Numbered from the stretch's first letter, positions 1 to 9,659 are shown. The stretch is 64,000 bases of DNA from Mycobacterium avium subsp. avium (GCF_009741445.1 NZ_CP046507.1:3286001-3350000), one strand, 5' to 3'. The notes: generated by a model not told the origin, from the letters alone. Program-made: numbers and translations.

Positions 1-454
1 GCTGCGACAGCACCGGTGCCAGCACGCTCTCGTCGACCGCGGCGGCCAACGCGAAACCGCCGGTGAAGCATTGGCCGATCACCCCGACCCCGTCACCCGG
101 CGTCGACGCGTTGAGGTCACGAGCCAACGCCCGCAGGAACAACGCCACCGGCCGCTGCTTGTTGGTGGCGAACGCGGCGAATTCCCTTGCCACGCAGGCC
201 CTCGTCATGCCCGCGACGAGGTAGCCCGGCGACACCGGCTTGCCCGGCTCACCGAACAGCGACGGCATCGCGACCGTGAAACCGTTGTCCACCAAATGAT
301 TACCCAGGGCCAACACCCCGGGATGAATCCCCGGCAGCTCCGGAATCAGCACCACGCCCGGGCCCACGCCCTTGCGGTAGACGTCGTGGGTGTAGCCGCC
401 ACCGCTGAACGGTGCCACCGACCAGCCGGACAGATCAGCCTCTGGTGCAGTCAT
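1..454 (-). CDS. Dienelactone hydrolase family protein (3' part beyond the left edge)
   Basis: An open minus-strand frame runs from an ATG at 454 off the left edge, giving the first 151 residues. The order of motifs fits a dienelactone-hydrolase-type alpha/beta hydrolase. A first strand and oxyanion region reads GVVLIPELPGIHPG, and a nucleophile elbow reads GQCFTGGFAL near residue 140, with Cys where most alpha/beta hydrolases have Ser. Family members hydrolyse lactone or ester bonds in the cytosol; the substrate is unknown here. The Asp and His of the triad would lie outside the window. It starts 13 nt after the stop of the DUF4245 gene on the same strand, so the two may be co-transcribed. 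Confidence 0.85.
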   Translation of the reverse strand, partial: MTAPEADLSGWSVAPFSGGGYTHDVYRKGVGPGVVLIPELPGIHPGVLALGNHLVDNGFTVAMPSLFGEPGKPVSPGYLVAGMTRACVAREFAAFATNKQRPVALFLRALARDLNASTPGDGVGVIGQCFTGGFALAAAVDESVLAPVLSQ

Positions 455-467
455 GCTCGGCCTTTCG

Positions 468-1154
468 TCAGCGCACGGGCAACGGCGGTTGCGACTGGGT
501 CGCCGAGGCCAACGTACGGAACTGCTCGGCGTTTCCGGCGCCGGTGATCGCGATCTGGGTGGCGCCGCCCGCGCCGGTCAGCCGGGTCGTCCACACCGGC
601 TCGGCGTCCGCGCCGCTTTGACCGGAACCCTGATAGATGACCCAGCTGGTTCCGGCGACGTCGACCGTTCCGGTCGGGTAGGCCGACGGATGAATCGAGT
701 TGATCAGCTTGTCCTCGTCGGCGTTGCTCTGCGTCAGGCTCAGATACATCCCGGTCGGGCTGATGTAGCCGACCACCGAGGTGGGGGCATTGAGCCGTTG
801 ACCGGTCGACGGGTCGGTCCGGCCGTTCTGGATGCCGCCGCGGTGGCCGGAGTTGGCCTGCCAGCCGGCCGGCAGCGCCGGTTGGCGGACGGGGAAGCCC
901 AGCGTCGCGGCGTCCGCCCGCAGGGCCGCCGCGGCGTCGTAGGACGGGATGGGCCCCGGTCTGTTGTGCAGCTGCAACGAACACATGCCCAGCAGCCCGG
1001 CCAGCACGACACACCCGATCACCAGCGGTATCAGCGACCAGAACATGTCGCGGCCGTCCTGCAGCAGCCGCGGTTTCTCCGGCCTGGGAACGGGCCCGGC
1101 CGCCGCGGCAGACTCGCCTGGCGAGCTGGCATTCAGCGACGGCTGCTCGGTCAT
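468..1154 (-). CDS. DUF4245 membrane-anchored protein
   Basis: A 228-residue protein of unknown function resembling the M. tuberculosis Rv1100 family (DUF4245). Residues 1-35 are cytosolic, one membrane helix lies at about residues 37-58 ([20 protein letters not shown]), and the rest is predicted to be outside the cell. The soluble part contains conserved stretches such as [15 protein letters not shown] and TSWVIYQG. The ATG at 1154 was chosen because upstream in-frame codons run into the divergent glpX gene and because a GATACT hexamer lies six bases upstream, as for a leaderless message. It is divergent from glpX across 55 bp. No enzymatic motif is seen. Confidence 0.85.
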   Translation of the reverse strand: MTEQPSLNASSPGESAAAAGPVPRPEKPRLLQDGRDMFWSLIPLVIGCVVLAGLLGMCSLQLHNRPGPIPSYDAAAALRADAATLGFPVRQPALPAGWQANSGHRGGIQNGRTDPSTGQRLNAPTSVVGYISPTGMYLSLTQSNADEDKLINSIHPSAYPTGTVDVAGTSWVIYQGSGQSGADAEPVWTTRLTGAGGATQIAITGAGNAEQFRTLASATQSQPPLPVR

Positions 1155-1160
1155 CCTCCA

Positions 1161-1166
1161 AGTATC
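1161..1166 (-). promoter_or_regulatory. Candidate -10 element of a leaderless promoter (DUF4245 gene)
   Basis: On the minus strand the hexamer GATACT is followed by six bases and then the ATG at 1154. A SigA-type -10 element placed 6-8 nt before the start codon would put the transcript start on the start codon. This is inferred from spacing only. Confidence 0.35.
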
Positions 1167-1209
1167 CCAGTTCTCGCGGACCGATCCGCTTCTGGGACAA
1201 TCAGCAACC

Positions 1210-2289
1210 ATGACAGTTGAGGGCGACCGCTCGTCCGCCGCCGCCGGCCGGCCCCCGGCGCAGGGCCGGCCGCGCGGCGAGGCACCAGACCGCAACCTGG
1301 CGTTGGAACTGGTCCGCGTCACCGAGGCCGGCGCCATGGCCGCCGGCCGCTGGGTCGGCCGCGGCGACAAAGAGGGCGGTGACGGGGCGGCGGTCGACGC
1401 GATGCGTGAGCTGGTCAACACGGTGTCGATGCGCGGTGTGGTGGTCATCGGCGAGGGCGAGAAGGACCACGCGCCGATGCTCTACAACGGCGAGGAGGTC
1501 GGCAACGGCGACGGCCCGGAGTGCGACTTCGCCGTCGACCCGATCGACGGCACCACGCTGATGAGCAAGGGCATGCCCAACGCCATCTCGGTGCTGGCGG
1601 TGGCCGACCGCGGCGCCATGTTCGACCCGTCGGCGGTGTTCTACATGAACAAGATCGCCGTCGGGCCCGAGGCCGCGCACGTGCTCGACATCACCGCGCC
1701 GATCGCCGAGAACATCAAGGCCGTCGCCAAGGTCAAGGCCCTGTCGGTGCGCGACATGACCGTGTGCATCCTGGACCGGCCGCGGCACGCGAAGCTCATC
1801 GACGAGGTCCGCGAGACCGGGGCCCGGATCCGGCTGATCACCGACGGCGACGTGGCCGGCGCGATCTCGGCCTGCCGCCCGCACTCCGGCACCGACATGC
1901 TGGCCGGCATCGGCGGCACCCCGGAGGGCATCATCGCCGCCGCCGCCATCCGCTGCATGGGCGGCGCCATCCAGGCGCAGCTGGCCCCCCGCGACGACGA
2001 GGAACGCCAGAAGGCCATCGACGCCGGCTACGACCTGGACCAGATCCTGACCACCGAGGACCTGGTCTCCGGTGAGAACGTCTTCTTCTGCGCCACCGGG
2101 GTCACCAACGGTGACCTGCTCAAGGGTGTGCAGTACTACCCCGGCGGCTGCACCACCCAGTCGATCGTCATGCGATCGAAGTCGGGCACCGTCCGGATGA
2201 TCGAGGCCTACCACCGGCTGTCGAAGCTCAACGAGTACTCCGCCATCGACTTCACCGGCGACAGCTCTGCCGCCTATCCCCTGCCCTGA
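1210..2289 (+). CDS. glpX: Fructose-1,6-bisphosphatase, class II
   Basis: This enzyme hydrolyses fructose 1,6-bisphosphate to fructose 6-phosphate, the committed step of gluconeogenesis; in mycobacteria GlpX is the main FBPase. Motifs seen are GEGEKD (81-86) and DPIDGT (110-115), the metal-binding signature of the lithium-sensitive phosphatase superfamily, followed by the class II-specific [18 protein letters not shown]. The length of 359 residues includes about 30 poorly conserved N-terminal residues, and a shorter start further in is possible because the M. tuberculosis protein is about 328 residues. It lies 30 nt upstream of fum on the same strand, so a joint gluconeogenesis/TCA transcript is likely. 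Confidence 0.95.
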   Translation: MTVEGDRSSAAAGRPPAQGRPRGEAPDRNLALELVRVTEAGAMAAGRWVGRGDKEGGDGAAVDAMRELVNTVSMRGVVVIGEGEKDHAPMLYNGEEVGNGDGPECDFAVDPIDGTTLMSKGMPNAISVLAVADRGAMFDPSAVFYMNKIAVGPEAAHVLDITAPIAENIKAVAKVKALSVRDMTVCILDRPRHAKLIDEVRETGARIRLITDGDVAGAISACRPHSGTDMLAGIGGTPEGIIAAAAIRCMGGAIQAQLAPRDDEERQKAIDAGYDLDQILTTEDLVSGENVFFCATGVTNGDLLKGVQYYPGGCTTQSIVMRSKSGTVRMIEAYHRLSKLNEYSAIDFTGDSSAAYPLP

Positions 2290-2319
2290 GAACCGACCCG
2301 AGAACGAGGAAGCCACTGT

Positions 2320-3732
2320 ATGGCCACTGACGACGGCGACACCGACTACCGCATCGAGCGCGACACCATGGGCGAGGTCCGGGTACCCGCAAAAGCGTTG
2401 TGGCGCGCGCAAACCCAGCGCGCGGTCGAGAACTTCCCGATCTCGGGCCGGGGCCTGGAACGCACCCAGATCCGCGCCCTGGGCCTGCTGAAGGGCGCCT
2501 GCGCGCAGGTCAACAAGGATCTGGGGTTACTGGCGCCGGAGAAGGCCGACGCGATCATCGCCGCGGCCGCCGAGATCGCCGACGGTCGCCACGACGACCA
2601 GTTTCCCATCGACGTCTTCCAGACCGGCTCGGGCACCAGCTCGAACATGAACACCAACGAGGTGATCGCGTCCATCGCGGCCGCCAACGGGGTGACCGTG
2701 CATCCCAACGACGACGTCAACATGTCGCAGTCGTCGAACGACACCTTCCCCACCGCAACCCACATCGCGGCCACGGAAGCCGCAGTGCGCCATCTGATTC
2801 CGGCGCTGCAGGTGCTGCACGACGCCCTGGCGAGCAAGGCCCGCGAGTGGCACACCGTGGTCAAGTCGGGCCGCACTCACCTGATGGACGCCGTGCCGGT
2901 GACGCTCGGCCAGGAGTTCAGCGGCTACGCCCGCCAGATCGAGGCCGGCATCGAGCGGGTGCGGGCCACGCTGCCCCGGCTGGGTGAGCTGGCGATCGGC
3001 GGGACCGCGGTGGGCACCGGCCTCAACGCTCCCGACGGCTTCGGCGCCAAGGTGGTCGAGACGCTGATCGCCTCCACCGGGTTGAGCGAATTGCGCACGG
3101 CGACAAACTCGTTCGAGGCCCAGGCGGCGCGCGACGGGTTGGTCGAGGCCTCCGGCGCGCTGCGCACCATCGCGGTGTCGCTGACCAAGATCGCCAACGA
3201 CATCCGCTGGATGGGTTCGGGGCCGCTGACCGGCCTGGCCGAGATCGCCCTTCCCGATCTGCAGCCGGGCAGCTCGATCATGCCGGGCAAGGTGAATCCG
3301 GTTATCCCCGAAGCGGTTACGCAGGTCGCTGCGCAGGTGATCGGCAACGACGCGGCGGTGGCCGTCGGCGGCTTGTCGGGCGCCTTCGAGCTCAACGTGT
3401 ACATCCCGATGATGGCCCGCAACATCCTGGAGTCGTTCAAGCTGCTGACCAACGTGTCGAGGCTGTTCGCCGAGCGCTGCATCAGCGGGCTGAGCGCCAA
3501 CGTGGAGCACCTGCGCGAGCTCGCCGAATCCTCACCGTCCATCGTGACGCCGCTGAACTCGGCGATCGGCTACGAGGAGGCGGCGGCGGTGGCCAAGCAG
3601 GCGCTCAAGGAGCGCAAGACGATTCGGCAGACCGTCATCGACCGCGGGCTGATCGGCGACAAGCTGTCGCTCGAGGAGCTCGACCGCCGGCTCGACGTGC
3701 TGGCCATGGCCAAGGTCAAGCCGCAGGACTGA
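2320..3732 (+). CDS. fum: Fumarate hydratase, class II
   Basis: This TCA-cycle enzyme reversibly hydrates fumarate to L-malate and is an iron-independent homotetramer of the fumarase/aspartase superfamily. Seen in the sequence are the substrate-binding [11 protein letters not shown] with His187 and the flexible signature loop [11 protein letters not shown] (317-327), whose Ser318 is the catalytic base of the family. The C3 region NGGGG-type loops are replaced by the usual [10 protein letters not shown] (136-145). The length of 470 residues is normal for the class. The ATG at 2320 follows a GAGGAAG ribosome-binding site and directly follows glpX. Confidence 0.97.
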   Translation: MATDDGDTDYRIERDTMGEVRVPAKALWRAQTQRAVENFPISGRGLERTQIRALGLLKGACAQVNKDLGLLAPEKADAIIAAAAEIADGRHDDQFPIDVFQTGSGTSSNMNTNEVIASIAAANGVTVHPNDDVNMSQSSNDTFPTATHIAATEAAVRHLIPALQVLHDALASKAREWHTVVKSGRTHLMDAVPVTLGQEFSGYARQIEAGIERVRATLPRLGELAIGGTAVGTGLNAPDGFGAKVVETLIASTGLSELRTATNSFEAQAARDGLVEASGALRTIAVSLTKIANDIRWMGSGPLTGLAEIALPDLQPGSSIMPGKVNPVIPEAVTQVAAQVIGNDAAVAVGGLSGAFELNVYIPMMARNILESFKLLTNVSRLFAERCISGLSANVEHLRELAESSPSIVTPLNSAIGYEEAAAVAKQALKERKTIRQTVIDRGLIGDKLSLEELDRRLDVLAMAKVKPQD

Positions 3733-3780
3733 GCCAACCGTTCGGTGACGGCGGTTGATGACAGTAAGGATGGTTTTTCG

Positions 3781-4800
3781 ATGACGGCTCCTCCCGGCGG
3801 TCCCTACGGCCCGGGGTCCTACGGAAGCAATCCGTATGGGCAGGAGCCGAATTGGGGCGGCCAGCCACCAGGCGGTCAGCCACAGGGCGGCCAGCCACAG
3901 GGCGGCCCCTATCCGCAGCCCGGGCAGTATCCGGCCGGCGGTCCGTATCCCTACCCGCCGCCGGGCGGCGGCTACCCGTACCCGGGTGGCCCCTACCCGG
4001 GCGGCCCGTACCCGGGTGCGCCGTATCCCGGTCCCGGACAGCCGTTCGGTCCCGGCGGGCCCTACTCGCCGGGACCGCCGCCCGGCGGCCCCGGCTCCAA
4101 GTTGCCCTGGCTGATCGTCGCCGGACTGGTCGTGCTGGCGGTGATCGCGCTGGTGGCCACCCTGGTGGTGATGAAGGGCGGGCACGGCAGCAAGCCGTCC
4201 GGCGCCACGCCGTCGTCCACCAGTACCTCGGTGTCGCAGCCGAAGAACTCGGCGCAGAACGCCACCGATTGCACCCCGAACGTGTCCGGCGGCGACATGC
4301 CCCGGTCCGACTCCATCGCCGCGGGCAAGCTTTCGTTCCCGGCCAACGCGGCGCCGTCGGGGTGGACGGTGTTCTCCGACGACCAGGGCCCGAACCTGAT
4401 CGGTGCGCTGGGCGTGGCCCAGGATGTGCCGGGGGCCAACCAGTGGATGATGACCGCCGAGGTCGGCGTCACCAACTTCGTCCCCAGCATGGACCTCACC
4501 GCGCAGGCCACCAAACTGATGCAGTGCCTGGCCAACGGGCCCGGCTATGCGAACGCGATGCCCACCCTGGGCCCGATCAAGACGTCACCGATCACCGTCG
4601 ACGGTACCAAGGCGGTCCGGGCCGACGCCGACGTCACCATCGCCGACCCCACCCGCAACGTCAAGGGCGATTCGGTCACCATCATCGCGGTCGACACCAA
4701 ACCCGTCAGCGTGTTCATCGGCAGCACACCGATCGGTGACAGCGCCTCGGCCGGACTGATCGGCAAGATCATCGCCGCGCTGAAGGTCGCGAAGTCCTAA
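3781..4800 (+). CDS. Pro/Gly-rich single-pass membrane protein (Rv1097c-like)
   Basis: A 339-residue protein whose first ~100 residues are Pro/Gly/Tyr-rich repeats of the GGPYPG and GGQPQGG type. These are followed by one membrane helix (LPWLIVAGLVVLAVIALVA, about residues 106-127) and a ~200-residue extracytoplasmic domain with one cysteine pair candidate. The topology matches the mycobacterial family represented by Rv1097c, and the function is unknown. Translation could also begin at 3745, but the ATG at 3781 has an AAGGATGG ribosome-binding site upstream. It overlaps the convergent cyclase gene by four bases. The repeat block at 3,840-4,050 may vary in length between strains. Confidence 0.85.
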   Translation: MTAPPGGPYGPGSYGSNPYGQEPNWGGQPPGGQPQGGQPQGGPYPQPGQYPAGGPYPYPPPGGGYPYPGGPYPGGPYPGAPYPGPGQPFGPGGPYSPGPPPGGPGSKLPWLIVAGLVVLAVIALVATLVVMKGGHGSKPSGATPSSTSTSVSQPKNSAQNATDCTPNVSGGDMPRSDSIAAGKLSFPANAAPSGWTVFSDDQGPNLIGALGVAQDVPGANQWMMTAEVGVTNFVPSMDLTAQATKLMQCLANGPGYANAMPTLGPIKTSPITVDGTKAVRADADVTIADPTRNVKGDSVTIIAVDTKPVSVFIGSTPIGDSASAGLIGKIIAALKVAKS

Positions 4801-6302
4801 CCGGTGGGCGCCGAGACGTGGGTGGTCTCGGACCGCCCGCGCAGCACGGTGGAATAGCATTCGGCCCAGTGCCCGCGTTCGGCTTCGCCGGCCGCCTCGA
4901 TCGCCGCCGCCGAACACAGGATTCTGCGGTCGGCGGTCTTGGCCAGGTCGGCCAGCCGCGCCGCCTCGTTCACGGCGTCACCGATCACGGTGTATTCGTA
5001 CCGGTTCTCGGCGCCGACGTTGCCGGCGAAGACCCGGCCCGCGGACACACCGATCCCGAAATCGACCGGCAACTGCCGTAATTGGGTACCGAGCGTGCGG
5101 GCCGTCGCCAGCGCCGCAGACGCCGGCTCATTGGTCGGCAACGGCACCCCGAAGACGGCCAGCGCGGCGTCGCCGGCGAATTTGTTGACCAGACCGTGGT
5201 GTTCGTCGACGGCGTTGACGACAATCCGGAAGAAGTCGTTGAGCACCTCCGCGACCTCTTGCGGGGGGCGGCTTTCCGCGAGCTGGGTGGAGCCGACCAG
5301 ATCGATGAACAGCACCGCCGCTTCCACCACGTCCCCGGACAGCGACGCCCCCTCTTCGATGGCGCGCTGCGCGACGTCCGCGCCGACGTGCCGGCCGAAC
5401 AGGTCGCGCAGCCGGTCACGCTCGGCGAGCCCGGCCACCATCCGGTTGAAACCCGTTTGCAGCCTGCCGATTTGGGAGCGCTCGTAGGCGCCGACGTAGG
5501 TCTCCATCCGGCCGTGCTCAATCTCGGCCATCGCATCGACGACCTCGCCGATCGGATCGGAGATGGAGCGCGACGTCAAGATCATCGTCGGCAGCCCGAG
5601 CACCAGCGCCGCCAGCGACACCACCAGGATGGGCACATCCAGCGACGCGGACTTCTCGACCAACCAGCCGTACGAGCGCAGCACCACCAGGGCCGCGATG
5701 ACGGCGATGGGGAACGCGCTGCACAGGAACCACAGCAGGACCAGCCGCGCGTACACGCTGGGCACCGCCAGGCGCGGCTCGGCGCCCAGCGTGGCCGCCC
5801 GCATGATGGGCCGCAGCGTGCGCTGGGCGAGCAGCATCCCGGTGCCGGCGGCGGCCGAGCCGCCCAGCAACGCGCCGAGCGCGATGGGCAGCAGAAGTCG
5901 TGCTCCCCCAGCCAGATTCAGCAGCAGGAAGATCCCACCGCTCACCGCCCAGGCGGTCACCAGGATCGCCGACTGGCGGCCGGCCAGCTTCATCACCGCG
6001 TCGCGCTGCTGCGGCGTGGGTTCCTCGCCCGCGACATACCAGCGCAGCGTGGGAGCCAGGCTCAGCGCGCCGGCCACCGCGACGCCGATGATGCCCAGCG
6101 CGATGAGCGCCAGCACCGGCCCGGTGTTCTGCCGCGCGAAGTCGGCGTTGACTCCGACGGACGTGTGGCCGCGCAACGGGATCAGGATGGCCGCGGCTTC
6201 GCCGACGGCCAGCACATACGACAGGCTCATGTCCAGCCCGTAGCGAAACAGCCACCGCCGAGCGGACTTTCGCTCCTCTGTAGCTGCCCGCGTGCTAGGC
6301 AC
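4797..6302 (-). CDS. Membrane-bound class III adenylate cyclase with HAMP domain
   Basis: This 501-residue protein should make cAMP from ATP at the inner face of the membrane. Six membrane helices span about residues 25-240, a HAMP linker lies at about 241-300 (SRSISDPIGEVVDAM), and a class III catalytic domain follows at about 325-480. The catalytic set is complete: metal-binding Asp334 (LFIDLVGST) and Asp378, adenine-specifying Lys374 and Asp442, and transition-state Asn445 and Arg449 (DAVNEAARL). The architecture is that of the Rv1318c-Rv1320c/Rv3645 family. Its GTG start overlaps the end of the polysaccharide deacetylase gene by eight bases, so translation is probably coupled. I recall no cyclase at the equivalent M. 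tuberculosis locus. Confidence 0.93.
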   Translation of the reverse strand: MPSTRAATEERKSARRWLFRYGLDMSLSYVLAVGEAAAILIPLRGHTSVGVNADFARQNTGPVLALIALGIIGVAVAGALSLAPTLRWYVAGEEPTPQQRDAVMKLAGRQSAILVTAWAVSGGIFLLLNLAGGARLLLPIALGALLGGSAAAGTGMLLAQRTLRPIMRAATLGAEPRLAVPSVYARLVLLWFLCSAFPIAVIAALVVLRSYGWLVEKSASLDVPILVVSLAALVLGLPTMILTSRSISDPIGEVVDAMAEIEHGRMETYVGAYERSQIGRLQTGFNRMVAGLAERDRLRDLFGRHVGADVAQRAIEEGASLSGDVVEAAVLFIDLVGSTQLAESRPPQEVAEVLNDFFRIVVNAVDEHHGLVNKFAGDAALAVFGVPLPTNEPASAALATARTLGTQLRQLPVDFGIGVSAGRVFAGNVGAENRYEYTVIGDAVNEAARLADLAKTADRRILCSAAAIEAAGEAERGHWAECYSTVLRGRSETTHVSAPTG

Positions 6303-7170
6303 CGTTGTTCGGCCCGCCGGAGTTCTGCCCGGGGATGTCGGTGATCGGGAAGTTGGGCATCGGCTTCGGCGAGGGCGTGTCGGGCAGCTTGGGGATGTCG
6401 GAGGCGGGGATGTCGCGCAGCCCGTTGACCGGTGGGCCGTTCTCCCGGCTGCCGTAACTGCTGCCGGGCGCTCGCGGCCCCAGCAGTTCGCTGACCGTCA
6501 CCAGCCGGTAGCCGTTGGCCTTGAGCACCGGGATGAACTGGTACACCAGATCGACGGTGCTCGAGTAGGTGTTGTGGAACAACACCACCGAGCCCGGTTT
6601 GATGTAGGTCATCAGCATGTACCGCGTCGCGGCGGTGTTGGAGTCATTGGCCCAATCGAAAGGGATTACATCCCAAAGGATTTCGGCTAGCCCCAATTGA
6701 CCGGCGGTCTGACGCACCACCGGGTTGGACAGCCCGCCGGCGGGGCGGTACAGGTTCGGGGTGCGGCCGGTGGCGGCGTGGATCGCGTCATTGGCCTTGG
6801 TGAATTGGGCGGCGATGTCCTCGGTGGGGATGGTGGTCATGTTGGGGTGTTCCCAGGTGTGGTTGCCGATCTCCATTCCCGCATCGGCGATGCGCTTGGC
6901 GCCGGCCGGGTTCGCGGCCACCTTGTTGCCGATCAAAAAGAAGGTGGCCTTGGCGTCGTTGTCCTTGAGGATCTGCAGCAGCCGCTCGTCGAACGGGCCG
7001 GGCCCGTCGTCGAACGTCAGCGCCACGCATTTGACGACCGAGCAGCTCAGGTCGTCGGCGCGGGTGACGTGGCCGGTCAGCCCACCGATCACCAGCACCG
7101 CGACGGCCGCCAGCACCCCGACGACCGTGCGCCAGTAGCGCCAGGCCAGGGTGTCGGGTCGTTTCGCCAC
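6295..7170 (-). CDS. Polysaccharide deacetylase (NodB/CE4 family)
   Basis: A 291-residue secreted or membrane-anchored carbohydrate deacetylase like Rv1096, expected to remove N-acetyl groups from peptidoglycan or a related glycan. A membrane anchor lies at residues 15-33. CE4 motif 1, TFDDGP, is at 52-57, the metal-binding pair of motif 2 is His104 and His108 (GNHTWEH), motif 3 is YRPAGG, and LFHN near the C-terminal third supplies the catalytic His. The tail of about 60 residues is Pro/Gly-rich. The GTG at 7170 has TAAACT six bases upstream, fitting a leaderless start. The adenylate cyclase follows in the same transcript with an 8-bp overlap. Confidence 0.92.
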   Translation of the reverse strand: MAKRPDTLAWRYWRTVVGVLAAVAVLVIGGLTGHVTRADDLSCSVVKCVALTFDDGPGPFDERLLQILKDNDAKATFFLIGNKVAANPAGAKRIADAGMEIGNHTWEHPNMTTIPTEDIAAQFTKANDAIHAATGRTPNLYRPAGGLSNPVVRQTAGQLGLAEILWDVIPFDWANDSNTAATRYMLMTYIKPGSVVLFHNTYSSTVDLVYQFIPVLKANGYRLVTVSELLGPRAPGSSYGSRENGPPVNGLRDIPASDIPKLPDTPSPKPMPNFPITDIPGQNSGGPNNGA

Positions 7171-7176
7171 CGTGGA

Positions 7177-7182
7177 AGTTTA
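7177..7182 (-). promoter_or_regulatory. Candidate -10 element of a leaderless promoter (deacetylase-cyclase operon)
   Basis: The minus-strand hexamer TAAACT fits TANNNT and lies exactly six bases before the GTG at 7170. There is no ribosome-binding site in between, which supports leaderless initiation. Confidence 0.45.
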
Positions 7183-7297
7183 TCGAAAGCGGCCGCACAC
7201 CCCGGGGCGGCGAGGCCGCCGCTCGTAACGGCAGGGCGCAAACCGGGCCCCGGAATCGCCGTGGCGTTACGAGCGAGCCCCGCGAAAGCAGGCGCCG

Positions 7298-8599
7298 TCA
7301 GTGCGGCCCGGCGATTTCCTCGAGCATCTCGGTGACCAGCGCGGCGATCGGCGACCGCTCGCTGCGCAGCAAGGTGATGTGGGCGAACAGCGGGTGGCCC
7401 TTGAGCTTTTCGATCACCGCCGCGACCCCGTCGTGGCGGCCCACCCGCAGGTTGTCGCGTTGGGCGATGTCGTGGGTGAGCACCACCCGCGAGCCGGTGC
7501 CCAGCCGGGACAGCACGGTCAGCAACACGTTGCGCTCCAGCGACTGCGCCTCGTCGACGATGACGAACGAGTCGTGCAGCGAGCGGCCGCGGATGTGGGT
7601 CAGCGGCAGCACCTCGAGCATGCCGCGGGACAGCACTTCGTCGAGCACCGCCGGGCTGGCCAGACCCTCGAGGGTGTCGAAGACGGCCTGCGCCCACGGG
7701 CCCATCTTCTCGCTCTCGCTGCCGGGCAGGTAGCCCAGCTCCTGACCACCCACGGCGTAGAGCGGACGGAAGACCACCACCTTGCGCTGGGTGCGCCGTT
7801 CCAGCACCGCCTCCAGGCCCGCGCACAGCGCGAGCGCCGACTTGCCGGTGCCGGCCTTGCCGCCCAGCGACACGATGCCCACCGACTCGTCGAGCAGCAG
7901 GTCCAGCGCCACCCGCTGTTCGGCCGAACGCCCGCGCAGCCCGAACGCCTCCCGATCGCCGCGGACCAGCTGCACACGTTTGTCCGGGTTGACCCGGCCC
8001 AGCGCGTGCGAGCTTCCGCCGAGCAGCCGAATTCCGGTGTGGCACGGCAGGTCTCGCGCCTCCGCCAGGTCGATCTCGCCCTCGGTGAACAGCGCGTCGA
8101 TGTCCTCGGTCGCGGTCTCGAGCTCGTGCATCCCCGACCAGCCGGAGGCCACCACGTCCTGGGCGTGGTACTCGTCGGCGGCCAGCCCCACCGCGGCGGC
8201 CTTGACCCGAAGCGGAATGTCCTTGCTCACCAAGGTGACTCGCTTGCCCTCGGCGGCCAGATTGGCGGCGCAGCTCAGGATCCGGGAGTCGTTGCTGTCG
8301 CTGCGGAAACCCGCGGGCAGCACCGCCGGGTCGGTGTGGTTGAGCTCGACGTGCAGCGAACCGCCTTGCGTCCCAACCGGAATCGGCTGATCCAGCCGCC
8401 CGTGCAGCAGCCGCAGATCGTCGAACAGACGCAGCGCCTGGCGGGCGAACCATCCCAGCTCGTGATGGTGGCGTTTGGCCTCCAGTTCGCTGATCACCAC
8501 CAGCGGGACCACCACCTCGTGTTCGGCGAACCGGCTGCACGCCCACGGGTCGGACAGCAGCACGGAGGTGTCGATCACGTAGGTCCGGATATCGGTCAC
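7298..8599 (-). CDS. phoH2: PhoH2: PIN-domain ribonuclease fused to PhoH ATPase
   Basis: A 433-residue protein that joins an N-terminal PIN endoribonuclease domain (about 1-145) to a C-terminal PhoH P-loop ATPase. In mycobacteria it is described as an ATP-driven RNA unwinding and cleaving enzyme. PIN acidic residues visible are Asp10, Glu39, Asp104 and Asp127. Walker A is GGKAGTGKS (246-254) and Walker B is SFVIVDEAQ (about 337-345). It starts at a GTG (8599) with a GAGGAG ribosome-binding site, and its first bases overlap the stop of a short upstream frame as GTGA. That arrangement fits the reported phoAT-phoH2 toxin-antitoxin-like pair. Confidence 0.93.
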   Translation of the reverse strand: MTDIRTYVIDTSVLLSDPWACSRFAEHEVVVPLVVISELEAKRHHHELGWFARQALRLFDDLRLLHGRLDQPIPVGTQGGSLHVELNHTDPAVLPAGFRSDSNDSRILSCAANLAAEGKRVTLVSKDIPLRVKAAAVGLAADEYHAQDVVASGWSGMHELETATEDIDALFTEGEIDLAEARDLPCHTGIRLLGGSSHALGRVNPDKRVQLVRGDREAFGLRGRSAEQRVALDLLLDESVGIVSLGGKAGTGKSALALCAGLEAVLERRTQRKVVVFRPLYAVGGQELGYLPGSESEKMGPWAQAVFDTLEGLASPAVLDEVLSRGMLEVLPLTHIRGRSLHDSFVIVDEAQSLERNVLLTVLSRLGTGSRVVLTHDIAQRDNLRVGRHDGVAAVIEKLKGHPLFAHITLLRSERSPIAALVTEMLEEIAGPH

Positions 8600-8739
8600 G
8601 TAGCGCTCCTCGAGCGGGATGAGCCCGCGCGGACCCGCGCAGGCATGTCGACGGGAACCGCAGCACCAGGACCGGGGCCGGTCCTTCCGTTGTGGTGACG
8701 GGAGGTGCCGCCCTGGCAGCAGAGCATGACGCTGGCCAT
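8596..8739 (-). CDS. Short frame upstream of phoH2, candidate phoAT
   Basis: A 47-codon frame (or 43 codons from the ATG at 8727) begins [11 protein letters not shown] and ends with TGA overlapping the GTG of phoH2 by four bases. Mycobacterial phoH2 genes are reported to be preceded by a short antitoxin-like gene, phoAT, with this kind of overlap, so position and coupling support the call. A TAGCGT hexamer eight bases before the ATG could give a leaderless message. Codon use is not diagnostic, and I cannot recall the phoAT protein sequence well enough to compare. It may instead be a regulatory upstream frame in the 219-bp gap after desA2. Confidence 0.4.
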   Translation of the reverse strand: MASVMLCCQGGTSRHHNGRTGPGPGAAVPVDMPARVRAGSSRSRSAT

Positions 8740-8818
8740 CGAGAACGACGCTACTCTCGTGGCCGCTGCGCAGCAGCGCAGGCGCGCCGACGGGTGCGCG
8801 CCGGCGCGCGAAGAAGGG

Positions 8819-9646
8819 TCAGCCGATGACGAACGGCTTGAGGGCGGGCTCGTCGGCCACACCCCATGCGCGGATGCGGTCGGAGATCACCTGGCGCAGG
8901 TCATTCTCGGTGAAGACGCCGGCCTCGGCGACGTTGCGCAGCTTGTCCTGGTAGGCGTCGATGTCGGCGCCGGGCACCTGCAGCTCGGCCGCGCGGGCGG
9001 CGATCGCGGCGATCGTCTCGTCGCGGGTGTATTCCAGGCAGTGCGCGACGAGGTTGGAGAAGAACAGCTCGTGGCGCCGCTCGTCCCGGGAGATCCGGTC
9101 GACCAGCCCGGACAGGATCGGCTCCTCGAGCTTTGCGGACAGGTTCTCGCAGAACACGGCGTGGCTGCGTTCGGTGAAGGCCATGTAGACCAGGGTCTCC
9201 ACCTGGCTGTAAGTGTCGGCGCGGTAGCCCTTCATCACGTACTGCACGCGGGCCTCTTCGTTGGCGGTGGGGTCGACCTCGCGGGTCACCACCAGGTAAT
9301 TCCGCAGCGCAATGGCGTGCAGGTGCTCCTCGGCGGTCCACCGGCCCAGCCAGCGGCCCCAATAGTCCTCGAGGATGAAGTGCTCGACGAGCTCGCGGTG
9401 GTGTACGGCCAGGTTGTCCTTGAGTAGCAGCATGATCTCGCAGGCGTCCGTCAGCGGCCTCGGCAGCGTGGCCGACGACGGATCCCAGTCGCGTCCGCCG
9501 AGGAAGGCGAAGTTCTCGCCCCGGTCGTACGGCACGTAGTCGTGGGCGAACCAGAGTTCCTCGGTGGACAGGTGTCGATCCATGTTGGCTTCGACAACCG
9601 GCTCGAGTTCCAGGGTCAGCGCGTTAGCGACAGGTCTTTCGGCCAT
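8819..9646 (-). CDS. desA2: Acyl-[acyl-carrier-protein] desaturase DesA2
   Basis: This soluble di-iron protein belongs to the plant-type stearoyl-ACP desaturase family and is linked in mycobacteria to mycolic acid synthesis. Two helix motifs that carry iron ligands are visible: EEHLH (about 105-109) and DERRHE (about 188-193). Further Glu residues are present in LVEHFILEDYWGRW. The length of 275 residues equals the M. tuberculosis DesA2. The ATG at 9646 has TACAGT seven bases upstream, suggesting a leaderless message. The phoH2 unit follows downstream on the same strand. Confidence 0.93.
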   Translation of the reverse strand: MAERPVANALTLELEPVVEANMDRHLSTEELWFAHDYVPYDRGENFAFLGGRDWDPSSATLPRPLTDACEIMLLLKDNLAVHHRELVEHFILEDYWGRWLGRWTAEEHLHAIALRNYLVVTREVDPTANEEARVQYVMKGYRADTYSQVETLVYMAFTERSHAVFCENLSAKLEEPILSGLVDRISRDERRHELFFSNLVAHCLEYTRDETIAAIAARAAELQVPGADIDAYQDKLRNVAEAGVFTENDLRQVISDRIRAWGVADEPALKPFVIG

Positions 9647-9653
9647 GGAGATA

Positions 9654-9659
9654 ACTGTA
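9654..9659 (-). promoter_or_regulatory. Candidate -10 element of a leaderless promoter (desA2)
   Basis: The minus-strand hexamer TACAGT lies seven bases before the desA2 ATG, with no Shine-Dalgarno sequence between them. Confidence 0.42.

Noticed and set aside
1201..2412. Long minus-strand frame opposite glpX
   Set aside because: It mirrors the glpX codons with Arg/Gly/Val/His-rich low-complexity translation, which is typical for antisense frames in GC-rich DNA.
3840..4050. DNA repeat array in the Pro/Gly-rich gene
   Set aside because: The repetition follows from coding PGG/PYP repeats within a real gene and does not need a separate DNA element.
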